Shown here: piece by piece, positions 1 to 6,900 of the stretch
Layout of the letters: each line of letters begins with the position of its first letter
Numbering within the stretch: the first letter of the stretch is position 1
Source: JAUWOY01 sp034431315
GTDB taxonomy: Bacteria; Chloroflexota; Anaerolineae; VGOG01
Assembly (NCBI GenBank): GCA_034431315.1
Contig: DAOUDK010000074.1
Location: 1 to 9,427, forward strand
Reading direction: 5' to 3'
DNA length: 9,427 bases
The notes under the pieces: model-generated
What the model saw: the letters and a program-made list of their open reading frames with translations, nothing else
Database searches by the model: none
What the model was told of the DNA's origin: nothing
Program-made: the position numbers and the translations under genes

Positions 1-24
1 ATACATCTGTTGACTGTCGCCCAT
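1..24 (-). CDS. 5' end of an unidentified gene leaving the window
   Basis: Only the first eight codons are present (MGDSQQMY), so no function can be assigned. The call rests on signals upstream of the ATG at 24-22. A strong purine-rich Shine-Dalgarno stretch, GGGGAGGAG, lies at 36-28 on the minus strand, with its GGAGG core 5 bases from the ATG. A good sigma-70-type promoter lies at 55-83. The second ATG, at codon 7, is too far from the ribosome site to be preferred. The gene points away from everything else in the window. Confidence 0.45.
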
Positions 25-54
25 CGACTCCTCCCCAAAGATGGCTTTCTCACA

Positions 55-83
55 AGTATGCCACATAGGGGACTTATTGGCAA
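55..83 (-). promoter_or_regulatory. Promoter with overlapping inverted repeat for the left-edge gene
   Basis: Read on the minus strand, a -35 box TTGCCA (83-78) and a -10 box CATACT (60-55) are separated by 17 bases. Inverted half-sites TGCCA (82-78) and TGGCA (63-59), 14 bases apart, cover both boxes, so a dimeric repressor bound there would block RNA polymerase. The -10 box ends 30 bases before the start codon. The layout nearly matches the promoter at 9342-9370. The assignment is by consensus only. Confidence 0.45.
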
Positions 84-92
84 GTCGATGAA

Positions 93-371
93 ATGTTAAA
101 TTTGTCAGTCAATCAGCACGGGTTGGCATATTTCTATTTGCTTGGCAAGAACTACAATGACACCTTTCGTGCTCATGTTGAGAAGACGTATTATCCAATG
201 CTTGCTAAGGCTGCCACAGAAGTGCGTTATCGTCAATGTCAACCAGGTTCCTATACTTCCTATTATGCTTCGCATGTGGATGCGGTACTCTATGCCTTTG
301 CGATGTGGTATCATGCGGAGGCGCATCTTATGCTTCGCAGCGAGCCAGGCTACATTGTCCACACTCAGTGA
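93..371 (+). CDS. Possible small hypothetical protein or gene remnant (92 aa)
   Basis: I do not recognise this protein. The frame is open from 69, just after an in-frame TAG at 66-68, to a TGA at 369-371. The 92 residues are rich in Tyr, His and Ala and resemble a folded protein more than a shadow frame: several aromatic stretches, no low complexity and no proline/arginine-rich runs. There is no convincing ribosome site before the ATG at 93, and the base composition looks more AT-rich than the genes to the right. It converges on the radical SAM gene, with 44 bases between the stops. It could be the C-terminal remnant of a decayed gene, a real small gene, or chance. The opposite-strand promoter at 55-83 lies just upstream. 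This flank (25-415) shows nothing else. Confidence 0.3.
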   Translation: MLNLSVNQHGLAYFYLLGKNYNDTFRAHVEKTYYPMLAKAATEVRYRQCQPGSYTSYYASHVDAVLYAFAMWYHAEAHLMLRSEPGYIVHTQ

Positions 372-415
372 GAACAATTGAATACCAAGATCATCACCGT
401 ACCTCCTCAAACCAC

Positions 416-1438
416 CTAGTGGATAAGGTAAGTATCGTCCAGACACTCGCCGTGTTCCTGCCTCCAGCCATTCTCCAGCCCCGCCTCATCGAAAGCGCTC
501 AACGCCTCCTCGTACTCCTCAGCGGTGATCTTGCGACCCAGGATGGGGTGGCCTACGGCTTTGTGAGCGGGGAAGTACTGATCCATCAGGCTGACGTGGA
601 CGCGGGGTGACAAGTTCTCGGCCAGCCAGCGCAACACCTTTGGCGTGCCTGCCAAGCCGCCGGGCAGGACCAGGTGGCGGACGATGAGGCCCCGCCGGGC
701 GACGCCTCCGTCGTCCAGAACCAGCTCTTCGCCGACCTGGCGGTACATCTCTTTGAGGGCGGCGCGGTTGGCCTCCACGTAGCGCACGAAGCCCGACAGG
801 CGGCGGGCGGTTTCGTCGTCGGCGTACTTGGCGTCGGGCAAGTAGATGTCCACCACGCCTTCGAGGAGCTTCAGCACCTCCACTGTATCGTAGCCGCTGG
901 TGTTGTAGACCAGGGGGAGGCGGAGCCCCCTCTCGATGGCGTGGGGGAGGGCGGCCATGATCTGGGGCACGAAGTGGGTCGGCGTTACCAGGTTGATGTT
1001 GTGGCAGCCTTTGTGTTGCAGTTCCAGCATCATCTCCGCCAGGCGTTCCACGGAGACCTCGTTGCCCACCCCCAGTTGGCTGATGGGATAGTTCTGGCAG
1101 AAGAGGCAGCGGCCGGTACAATGGGAGAAGAAGATAGTGCCTGAGCCGCGGGTCCCGCTGATGGGCGGCTCCTCCCAGGGATGCACGTTCCAACTGGCCA
1201 CCTTGGGCTCCGCTCCCGCCTGGCAAAAACCCTGCTTCCCCTGCAAGCGGTTCACCGCGCACTCCCGTGGGCAGAGGCGGCAATCCTCCAAAGAAGCATA
1301 AGCCCGCTCAATGCGGCGGGCCAGTTCACCATTACGGTATAAGTTAAGGTAGCTGGGAAGTGTCTCTATACTCACGGTTGTGTCACGGTCAAGACATATC
1401 CTCTCCGTAGAGGTAGTAGTCATGGTTCTCGGCTCCAT
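416..1438 (-). CDS. PflX-like radical SAM protein (COG1313-type putative activating enzyme)
   Basis: Probable radical SAM iron-sulfur protein related to pyruvate-formate-lyase activating enzymes. The family is expected to cleave S-adenosylmethionine reductively to a 5'-deoxyadenosyl radical, but the substrate is unknown. The frame gives 340 residues. The SAM cluster motif is CTGRCLFC at 107-114 (Cys107, Cys111, Cys114), followed by QN and preceded by the glycine-rich SGTRGSGTIFF segment, as in COG1313 proteins. A second cysteine set near the N-terminus, CRLCPREC (53-60) plus Cys72, may bind another cluster or zinc. VTPTHFVPQI (151-160) and the LPDAKY segment near 200 also fit the family. The start is uncertain. 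Met1 (1438) and Met6 (1423, with GGAG 9 bases upstream) both overlap the preceding small gene. A GTG at 1375 would begin MSIETLPSYL, close to where family homology should start, but lacks a clear ribosome site. It follows the small gene at 1389-1583 and may be translationally coupled to it. Confidence 0.88.
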   Translation of the reverse strand: MEPRTMTTTSTERICLDRDTTVSIETLPSYLNLYRNGELARRIERAYASLEDCRLCPRECAVNRLQGKQGFCQAGAEPKVASWNVHPWEEPPISGTRGSGTIFFSHCTGRCLFCQNYPISQLGVGNEVSVERLAEMMLELQHKGCHNINLVTPTHFVPQIMAALPHAIERGLRLPLVYNTSGYDTVEVLKLLEGVVDIYLPDAKYADDETARRLSGFVRYVEANRAALKEMYRQVGEELVLDDGGVARRGLIVRHLVLPGGLAGTPKVLRWLAENLSPRVHVSLMDQYFPAHKAVGHPILGRKITAEEYEEALSAFDEAGLENGWRQEHGECLDDTYLIH

Positions 1439-1583
1439 CTTCGAGACCGCTGGAACACATACCGATGATTTGGTACAGGGGATGGTTTCTTAGCTCCTCC
1501 TCGCTAAGCTCCTTCTTCTCTCCCGGCGAAATCTCTACCTCTTCGCGCAGTTCCTCAGGCGGACAAACCTGTGTTTTTCTCAT
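1389..1583 (-). CDS. Small antitoxin-like protein (64 aa), no toxin partner seen
   Basis: A 64-residue acidic protein. Its C-terminal half (NHPLYQIIGMCSSGLEDG, then ENHDYYLYGE) resembles, from memory, the tail of several type II antitoxins, with the pattern PLxxIIGxxxSGxxDxxExHDxYLYG, in which the tail wraps the toxin. The N-terminal third (MRKTQVCPPEELREEVEISPG) is not an AbrB, ribbon-helix-helix or Phd fold that I can recognise, so the DNA-binding domain may be missing or very divergent. I chose the ATG at 1583 because GGAGG sits 9 bases upstream. An upstream ATG at 1700 would run the protein through a palindromic repeat and is unlikely. The usual partner would be a PIN-domain nuclease immediately downstream, but that place is taken by the overlapping radical SAM gene. 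It may be an orphan antitoxin, a relic, or a small protein of unrelated function. Confidence 0.6.
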   Translation of the reverse strand: MRKTQVCPPEELREEVEISPGEKKELSEEELRNHPLYQIIGMCSSGLEDGAENHDYYLYGEDMS

Positions 1584-1592
1584 CGCTTCACA

Positions 1593-1597
1593 CCTCC
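1593..1597 (-). promoter_or_regulatory. Ribosome binding site deciding the start of the small gene
   Basis: GGAGG on the minus strand lies 9 bases before the ATG at 1583-1581. It supports a 64-residue product over the 103-residue frame that opens at 1700. Confidence 0.6.
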
Positions 1598-1637
1598 AGT
1601 GGTTTCCCTGATGGGTGTTGCGGGGTGACTGTTTGGC

Positions 1638-1717
1638 GGATATGACAACGAATTCAAGGGATTCACCGAATTCATGACGCCAGATTCGGTAAATCCTCAA
1701 AATTCGATGTCATATCC
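1638..1717. repeat. Long imperfect inverted repeat (hairpin) after uvrB
   Basis: Two 34-base arms, 1638-1671 and 1684-1717, are complementary at 28 of 34 positions around a 12-base centre. The outer ten pairs (GGATATGACA) and the inner seven (ACCGAAT) are perfect. The element begins 8 bases after the uvrB stop codon and ends about 40 bases before the ribosome site of the next gene. It has no T-run typical of an intrinsic terminator. It could be a REP- or MITE-like palindrome, a transcript-processing or stability hairpin, or a remnant of a mobile element. GAATTC occurs twice in and beside the left arm, suggesting further internal repetition. Confidence 0.75.
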
Positions 1718-1725
1718 CGCCCCCA

Positions 1726-3747
1726 CTAACGCCCCATTTTTCTCACTCTCTCCCACTCAGGCACGTCTTCCTCCATGTCCGCCAGTTCCCGGCGCAGATC
1801 GTAGATCTGGTCGCGCAGGAGGGCCGCCTTCTCGAACTCCAACGCCTGGGCGGCAGACTTCATCTGCTTCTCTAGCTCCTTGATTAAACGGGCCAGCTCG
1901 TGCTTGGGTATCTCCGCCGCCACTCGGTACTCGGCTCGCTCCTCGGCCACGGCCCGCACCCGGGCGGTCAGGTCGCGCACTTCCTTGACGATGCTCCGTG
2001 GCTCGATGCCGTGCTCTTCGTTGTAGGCCGTCTGGATGCTGCGCCGACGGTTAGTTTCATCGAGAGCTCGCCTCATGGAGTCGGTGAGGCCGTCGGCGTA
2101 CATGATCACCTGGCCGTTGACGTGGCGGGCTGCCCGGCCGATGGTCTGGATGAGAGCCTGGGCACTTCTCAGGAAGCCCGCCTTATCGGCGTCGAGGATC
2201 GCCACCAGCGACACCTCTGGCAGATCCAATCCCTCCCTGAGCAGGTTTATCCCCACCACCACGTCGTAGACGCCCAGGCGCAAGTCTCGCAGTATCTCCA
2301 CTCGCTCGAGGGTCTGGATCTCCGAGTGCAGGTAGTGCACCTTGATCCCCATCTCGGCCAGGTAATCGGCCAGGTCCTCGGCCATGCGCTTGGTGAGGGT
2401 GGTCACCAGCGCGCGCTCGCCTCGCTGTAACCGCTGGTTGATCTGGTGGATCAGGTCGTCTATTTGACCTTTGATCGGCTTGACGGTGATCTCAGGGTCC
2501 ACCAGGCCGGTGGGGCGGATGATCTGCTGTACCACCTGGGCCGAGTGTTCTAGCTCGTAGGGCCGCGGCGTGGCCGAGGTGTAGATGACCTGGTTGATCC
2601 TTTCCTCGAACTCTGCAAAGTTCAGGGGACGGTTGTCCAGGGCGCTGGGCAGACGGAAGCCGTATTCCACCAGGGTGTTCTTGCGGGAGGTGTCGCCGTG
2701 GTACATGCCCCGCACCTGGGGGATGGTCATGTGGGACTCGTCAACGAACAGCAGGAAGTCATCGGGGAAGTAGTCGAGCAGTGTCCAGGGGGGGCTGCCG
2801 GGCGCGCGCTGGGAGAGGTGGCGCGAGTAGTTCTCGATGCCGGCGCAGTAGCCGACCTCGCGCAGCATCTCCAGGTCGTATTTAGTGCGCTGCTCCAGAC
2901 GCTGGGCTTCTAAGAGCTTCCCCTGGGCTCTGAGTTTCGTCAGTCGCTCCTCCAGTTCTACCTCGATGTCCAGCAGGGCCAGAGCCAGCTTCTCCTGGGG
3001 GGTGATGAAGTGCTTGGCCGGGTAGATGGCGATGTCCGGGTGTTCGGTCAGCACCTCCCCGGTCAGGGGCTCGATCTCGGTGATGCGGTCTATCTCGTCG
3101 CCCCAGAACTCCACGCGGTAGGCCAGGTCGCTGTAGGCAGGGAAGACCTCCAGGGTGTCACCCCGCACCCGAAACCTGCCGCGAGCGAAATCCACGTCGT
3201 TGCGCTCGTAGTGGATGTCCACCAGATGCCGCAGCACCTTGTCTCGCCTGCGCACCTGCCCCTGGTGCAGGCTGACCACCACCTTGCCATACTCTTCGGG
3301 GTCTCCGATGCCGTAGATGCAGGAAACCGAGGCCACGATGACCACGTCGCGGCGGGAGAAGAGGGACGAGGTGGCTGCCAGCCGCAGCCGGTCAATTTCT
3401 TCGTTGATGGAGGCATCCTTCTCGATGTAGAGATCGTGCCGGGGCATGTAGGCTTCGGGCTGGTAGTAGTCGTAGTAGCTAACGAAGTACTCCACGGCGT
3501 TGTGAGGGAAGAATTCACGAAACTCGGCGTAGAGCTGGGCAGCGAGGGTCTTGTTATGGCACATCACCAGGGTTGCGCGCTGCACTTGCTCAATGACCTG
3601 AGCCATGACGTATGTCTTACCCGTGGCTGTAGCTCCCAGCAGGGTCTGGTGCTTGTAGCCCTGATGGAGCCCCTCCACCAGCTTCTCGATGGCCGCGGGC
3701 TGGTCGCCGGTGGGTTGGAAATCGGACACGAGTTTGAACTCTGGCAT
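1726..3747 (-). CDS. uvrB: Excinuclease ABC subunit UvrB
   Basis: The damage-verifying helicase-like subunit of nucleotide excision repair. It is loaded by UvrA, inserts a beta-hairpin between the strands and recruits UvrC for incision. The 673 residues match the usual family length. Visible in order: Walker A GATATGKT (38-45); the beta-hairpin region YYDYYQPEAYMP (91-102); the Walker B box DESH (336-339); the helicase segment NLLREGLDLPEV (501-512); the motif VI region QTIGRAARH (534-542); and a C-terminal UVR domain (about 617-652) for UvrC contact, with LEFEKAALLRDQIYDLR. The P-loop differs from the common GVTGSGKT, and DADKAGFLRS (519-528) has Ala where DADKEGFLRS is usual; the catalytic residues are intact. 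The ATG at 3747 has GGAGG 7 bases upstream and a strong promoter, so the gene is probably expressed alone or as the first gene of a short operon. I saw no LexA-type palindrome upstream. Confidence 0.98.
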   Translation of the reverse strand: MPEFKLVSDFQPTGDQPAAIEKLVEGLHQGYKHQTLLGATATGKTYVMAQVIEQVQRATLVMCHNKTLAAQLYAEFREFFPHNAVEYFVSYYDYYQPEAYMPRHDLYIEKDASINEEIDRLRLAATSSLFSRRDVVIVASVSCIYGIGDPEEYGKVVVSLHQGQVRRRDKVLRHLVDIHYERNDVDFARGRFRVRGDTLEVFPAYSDLAYRVEFWGDEIDRITEIEPLTGEVLTEHPDIAIYPAKHFITPQEKLALALLDIEVELEERLTKLRAQGKLLEAQRLEQRTKYDLEMLREVGYCAGIENYSRHLSQRAPGSPPWTLLDYFPDDFLLFVDESHMTIPQVRGMYHGDTSRKNTLVEYGFRLPSALDNRPLNFAEFEERINQVIYTSATPRPYELEHSAQVVQQIIRPTGLVDPEITVKPIKGQIDDLIHQINQRLQRGERALVTTLTKRMAEDLADYLAEMGIKVHYLHSEIQTLERVEILRDLRLGVYDVVVGINLLREGLDLPEVSLVAILDADKAGFLRSAQALIQTIGRAARHVNGQVIMYADGLTDSMRRALDETNRRRSIQTAYNEEHGIEPRSIVKEVRDLTARVRAVAEERAEYRVAAEIPKHELARLIKELEKQMKSAAQALEFEKAALLRDQIYDLRRELADMEEDVPEWERVRKMGR

Positions 3748-3754
3748 CTCTCAT

Positions 3755-3795
3755 CCTCCACGGGAATTATACTTGACTTAGTCGCCTTTGTCCAA
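3755..3795 (-). promoter_or_regulatory. uvrB promoter and ribosome binding site
   Basis: On the minus strand, -35 TTGGAC (3795-3790) and -10 TATAAT (3771-3766) are separated by 18 bases. A GGAGG ribosome site (3759-3755) lies 7 bases before the ATG. A start about seven bases after the -10 would put the transcript 5' end at or next to the GGAGG, leaving a leader of only about 12 to 15 bases. The promoter lies downstream of the terminator hairpin, giving uvrB independent transcription. Confidence 0.7.
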
Positions 3796-3813
3796 TGAGA
3801 CAGGCCCTCAAAA

Positions 3814-3850
3814 CAAAAGGTTCTGGCGAACCATCCACCAGAACCTTTTG
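3814..3850 (-). terminator. Intrinsic terminator after the SBBP surface-protein gene
   Basis: A perfect 13-base-pair stem (CAAAAGGTTCTGG at 3814-3826 with its complement at 3838-3850) encloses an 11-base loop. Read on the minus strand it ends in CCTTTTGTTTTGAG, a T-rich tail, and it lies 60 bases past the stop of the gene at 3910-7275 and before the uvrB promoter. The stem also ends in TTTT in the plus direction, but no plus-strand gene is apparent there. Confidence 0.75.
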
Positions 3851-3857
3851 CTACGGC

Positions 3858-3890
3858 AGACCCTACGGGTTTTCAAAACCCGTCAGGTCT
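3858..3890. repeat. 33-base palindrome between the surface-protein gene and its terminator
   Basis: A near-perfect palindrome centred on 3874. The core ACGGGTTTTCAAAACCCGT pairs over 9 bases each side, then come two mismatches, then AGACC pairs with GGTCT. It has no T-run outside the stem, so it is not a textbook terminator. Palindromes of this form occur as dispersed intergenic repeats in some genomes, from memory. It could act as a second terminator or a 3' stabilising hairpin. Confidence 0.65.
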
Positions 3891-3909
3891 AGTTAGGGGA
3901 CATGGATTT

Positions 3910-6900
3910 CTAGGCCCTGCGCCTCCTGACCAGCGCAAACCCCAGGGCGGCTAGTGCAGCCAGCGTCGCCAGTCCCAGCCACGGGGCCAACAGCTCCAGC
4001 CTGTTCACCGGGGCGATGACCCCGCCAACGGGAATTGGTGGAGGTGGGGGTGCTTGTATCACGAACCCTGGATGAGCGGGGTGATCAACTGCATCAATAG
4101 CCGCGTCGTACGTCCCATTTCGATTCGCATCGAAGACCATGTCGTATTCCCCAGGCGTGAGCGGTGGCGGCCATACGTTCGCCGGCCCAAGGTCTCCAGC
4201 AGCATCGGTGGGCACGGCGGGGTTCATCCCGTCGCTGGAGACGTCAGTCGGGATAGCATCGCCATCATTCCAAGCACGGTCCCCAACAATGTACACATCC
4301 ACATCGGTGTTTGGTGTAAAGCCGCTGCCGGTTCCGTAAACAACCTCTCCTGTCGTGTACGTATCCTGGCCAACCCCGACTGAGTCGGTTGAACCGCCTG
4401 TTGGTCCAGCCAGGCGGGTGTTGGTGAAGGTGCAGGTGACGGTCTCACCGGGGTCGAGGTTGATGGCGGCCTTGCGGGCGCCGAGGTCAGTGGTGGAGTT
4501 GTTGGTGCCGTCCTCTACACAGGTCAGGCCGGTGAGGTCATAGCCGCCGGGTGTCACCGTTGGGTCGTCCTCGGTGACCGTGTACGTGGCTGGTGCGACA
4601 TTGAGGAAGGTCTTCGTCCCGCCGTGATTCAGGGGGAAGTTGTTGGGCGCCTCGATATCGTCGGTGAAGCCAAAGCCCGTGCCGCCCGCCGGGTCGGTCA
4701 CCTTTTCGATGATGATCATGCCTGCTCCCGTTATTTCGGTGTTGGTGAAGGTACAGGTGACGGTGTCACCAGCGGCCAGGGTGATGGTGGCGGTGGGCGG
4801 CGAGGTGGTGTCAATGGTGCTGGTGCCCAGAGCTGAAGAGCAACCGAGGTCGCTGAGATCCCAGCCACCGGGCACGGTCTCGGACACCGAGTAGTCGCCG
4901 GGCACCAGTTGCTGATCGTTGGGTGTGTCGGCGTCGGTCAGGCTGAAGCCCGTGTAGCCGGTACCGGTCGTGGTGAAGGTGAAGCTCTGTGGATCATCAC
5001 TGGGGTCGGTGACCTTGTCCACGATGATGTAACTATGCTTGACCTGCAATTTGGCCACAAAGGCGTCGTAGCAAGGATAGGAGCCACAGGTCCCGCCGCC
5101 AAAGGTGGTATCGTAGGCTCCGGCGGTGATAGGAAAGTCGGAGGAGCGGGTGTAGCCCGCGATGTAGATCGTTTCCCCCGAACCCACGACGATGCCGCGC
5201 CCATAGTCCATATCGTTGCCGCCCAGATAGGTGCTGTAGACCAGGTCGGCTGCCCCGGCGCCCTGGGGGCGCAGACGGGTCACAAAGAGATCCGGATAGC
5301 TCTGTTTCGTGACCTGAAATGCGTCGGGCGTGGTGGGAAAACCCTCCGAGTAGGTGTCGCCGACGACATAGATGTCGCCGGCGTCGTCCACGGCGATGGC
5401 ATAGCCGCCGTTATCAATGTACCATCCGCCCAAATAGGTGGAGTAGAGCAGGTCGGCCGCGCCGTTGCCGGCGGGGTTCAGTTTGCTGACAAAGACGTCG
5501 CCAAAGCCATTGTGCGTCGTGTCAAAAGCGCCTGGGGTCGTGGGCCAGTCCGCGCTCTCAGTACCCCCTGTGAGATACACCACACCAGCCGCGTCCACGG
5601 CGATGCCCCATCCATACTCGTTTAGCCCCGTACCCAGGTAAGTAGAATAAAGTAGGTCGGCCGCGCCGTTCCCGGCGGGGTTCAGTTTGAAAAAGACCAC
5701 GCTGCCAGAGGTCGTGTTGTAGGCTCCGGCGGTGGTGGGGAACTCGCCCTGCGTATAGCCGATCACGTAAACGACGCCCGCCTCATCTATGGCGATGTCC
5801 TGGGGAAAGTCCTGTGCCTCCAATCCCACATAGGTGCTGTAGAGCAGGTCGCTCTGGCCCTGGCCAGCGGGATTCAGCTTGAGCACAAAAAAGTCGCCGC
5901 TGAAGGCTAAAGACCGATCGTAGGCTCCGTCCGTGGTCGGAAACCACTCTGAGCCAGTACGCCCGGTGACATAGATCATGCCCGCCCCATCCACGGCAAT
6001 GCCCTTCCCCTCGCTCGACGGCCCCAGGTAGGTGGAATAGGCCAGCGAGCCCGAGCTGTCCAGCTTGGTGACGAACGGATTGGCCTCCGGCGGCTCGCCC
6101 GGGAGGGCATAGCCGGGGTTGTAGGTGGTGTCGAAAGCGCCCGGTGTCGTGGGGAAATCGTCGCTGCGGGTCTCGCCGGTGATATAGGCCGCGCCGTCTC
6201 CGTCTACCGCGATGTCCCAGGCCCGCTCGTCAGGGGGATCGCCGGCATCTACGGTGCCCCCCAGGAAGGTGCTGTAGACCAGGCCGCTGCCGCTCGCGTT
6301 CAACCTGGTCACAAACATCTCGTTCTCTCCGTCGAACGAGGGGTCAAAGGCGCCGGGGGTGGTGGGGAAGCCGGGCGAGTATGTGTTTCCCGTCACATAG
6401 GTCTCGCCGTCGCCGTCCACAGCCAGGCCGTAGGCCTTGTCGTTGTCGTCCGCGCCCAGGAAGGTGCTGAACAGGAGGTGGTCCGGGTTGTCCTGGAGGG
6501 CGTGATTCGTGAGGCGTGAGGCGTGAGGCGTGGCGGGCGCAGCAAAGGGAGAGGTCACGTCAAAGGTTTCCGGGGCTGTATGCTGGACGGTGGCTTGACC
6601 GGAGAGCGCGGCGTCGGGCGCAGCCGGCAGGGGCAGGGCCAGGTCGCCCACGGCGGTGGACAGGCGCAAGGTGGCGCCATCCAGGGTTACGTCGTCGGCC
6701 CCCTCCACGCGGAGCCGCACACCCCCACCCTCACTCCCTCCCCCTGGTAGGGGGAGGGCCGGGGAGGGGGTCTTGGCCACCAGTCGCCAGGTCCAGTGAT
6801 TGTCCTGGCCGGTGATCTCCAGGTCCACGCCAGGGTAGAGGTCCACGTAGCGCACGCCGCCCCAGACCGGCACGTTGGTGTACCAGTGGGCCGGGTCGTT

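Noticed and set aside
105..446. 113-residue minus-strand frame in the left flank
   Set aside because: It overlaps the end of the radical SAM gene, has no ribosome site or recognisable protein features, and is opposite a more protein-like frame.
519..1283. 254-residue minus-strand frame inside the radical SAM gene
   Set aside because: Low-complexity Arg/Pro/Gly translation in a second frame of a well-supported gene.
1584..1700. N-terminal extension of the small gene to an ATG at 1700
   Set aside because: It translates through the long inverted repeat, whereas a good GGAGG lies before the ATG at 1583.
3010..3798. 262-residue plus-strand reading frame opposite the uvrB 5' half
   Set aside because: It is antisense to unmistakable UvrB motifs and its His/Val/Gly-rich translation mirrors the uvrB codons.
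4909..5625. 238-residue plus-strand frame opposite the propeller blades
   Set aside because: Its repeated VGGxxQVG segments are the complement of the SBBP repeats, so it is a shadow frame.
6501..6535. CRISPR-like array
   Set aside because: Units are 7 bases without spacers; it is a simple tandem repeat in a coding region.
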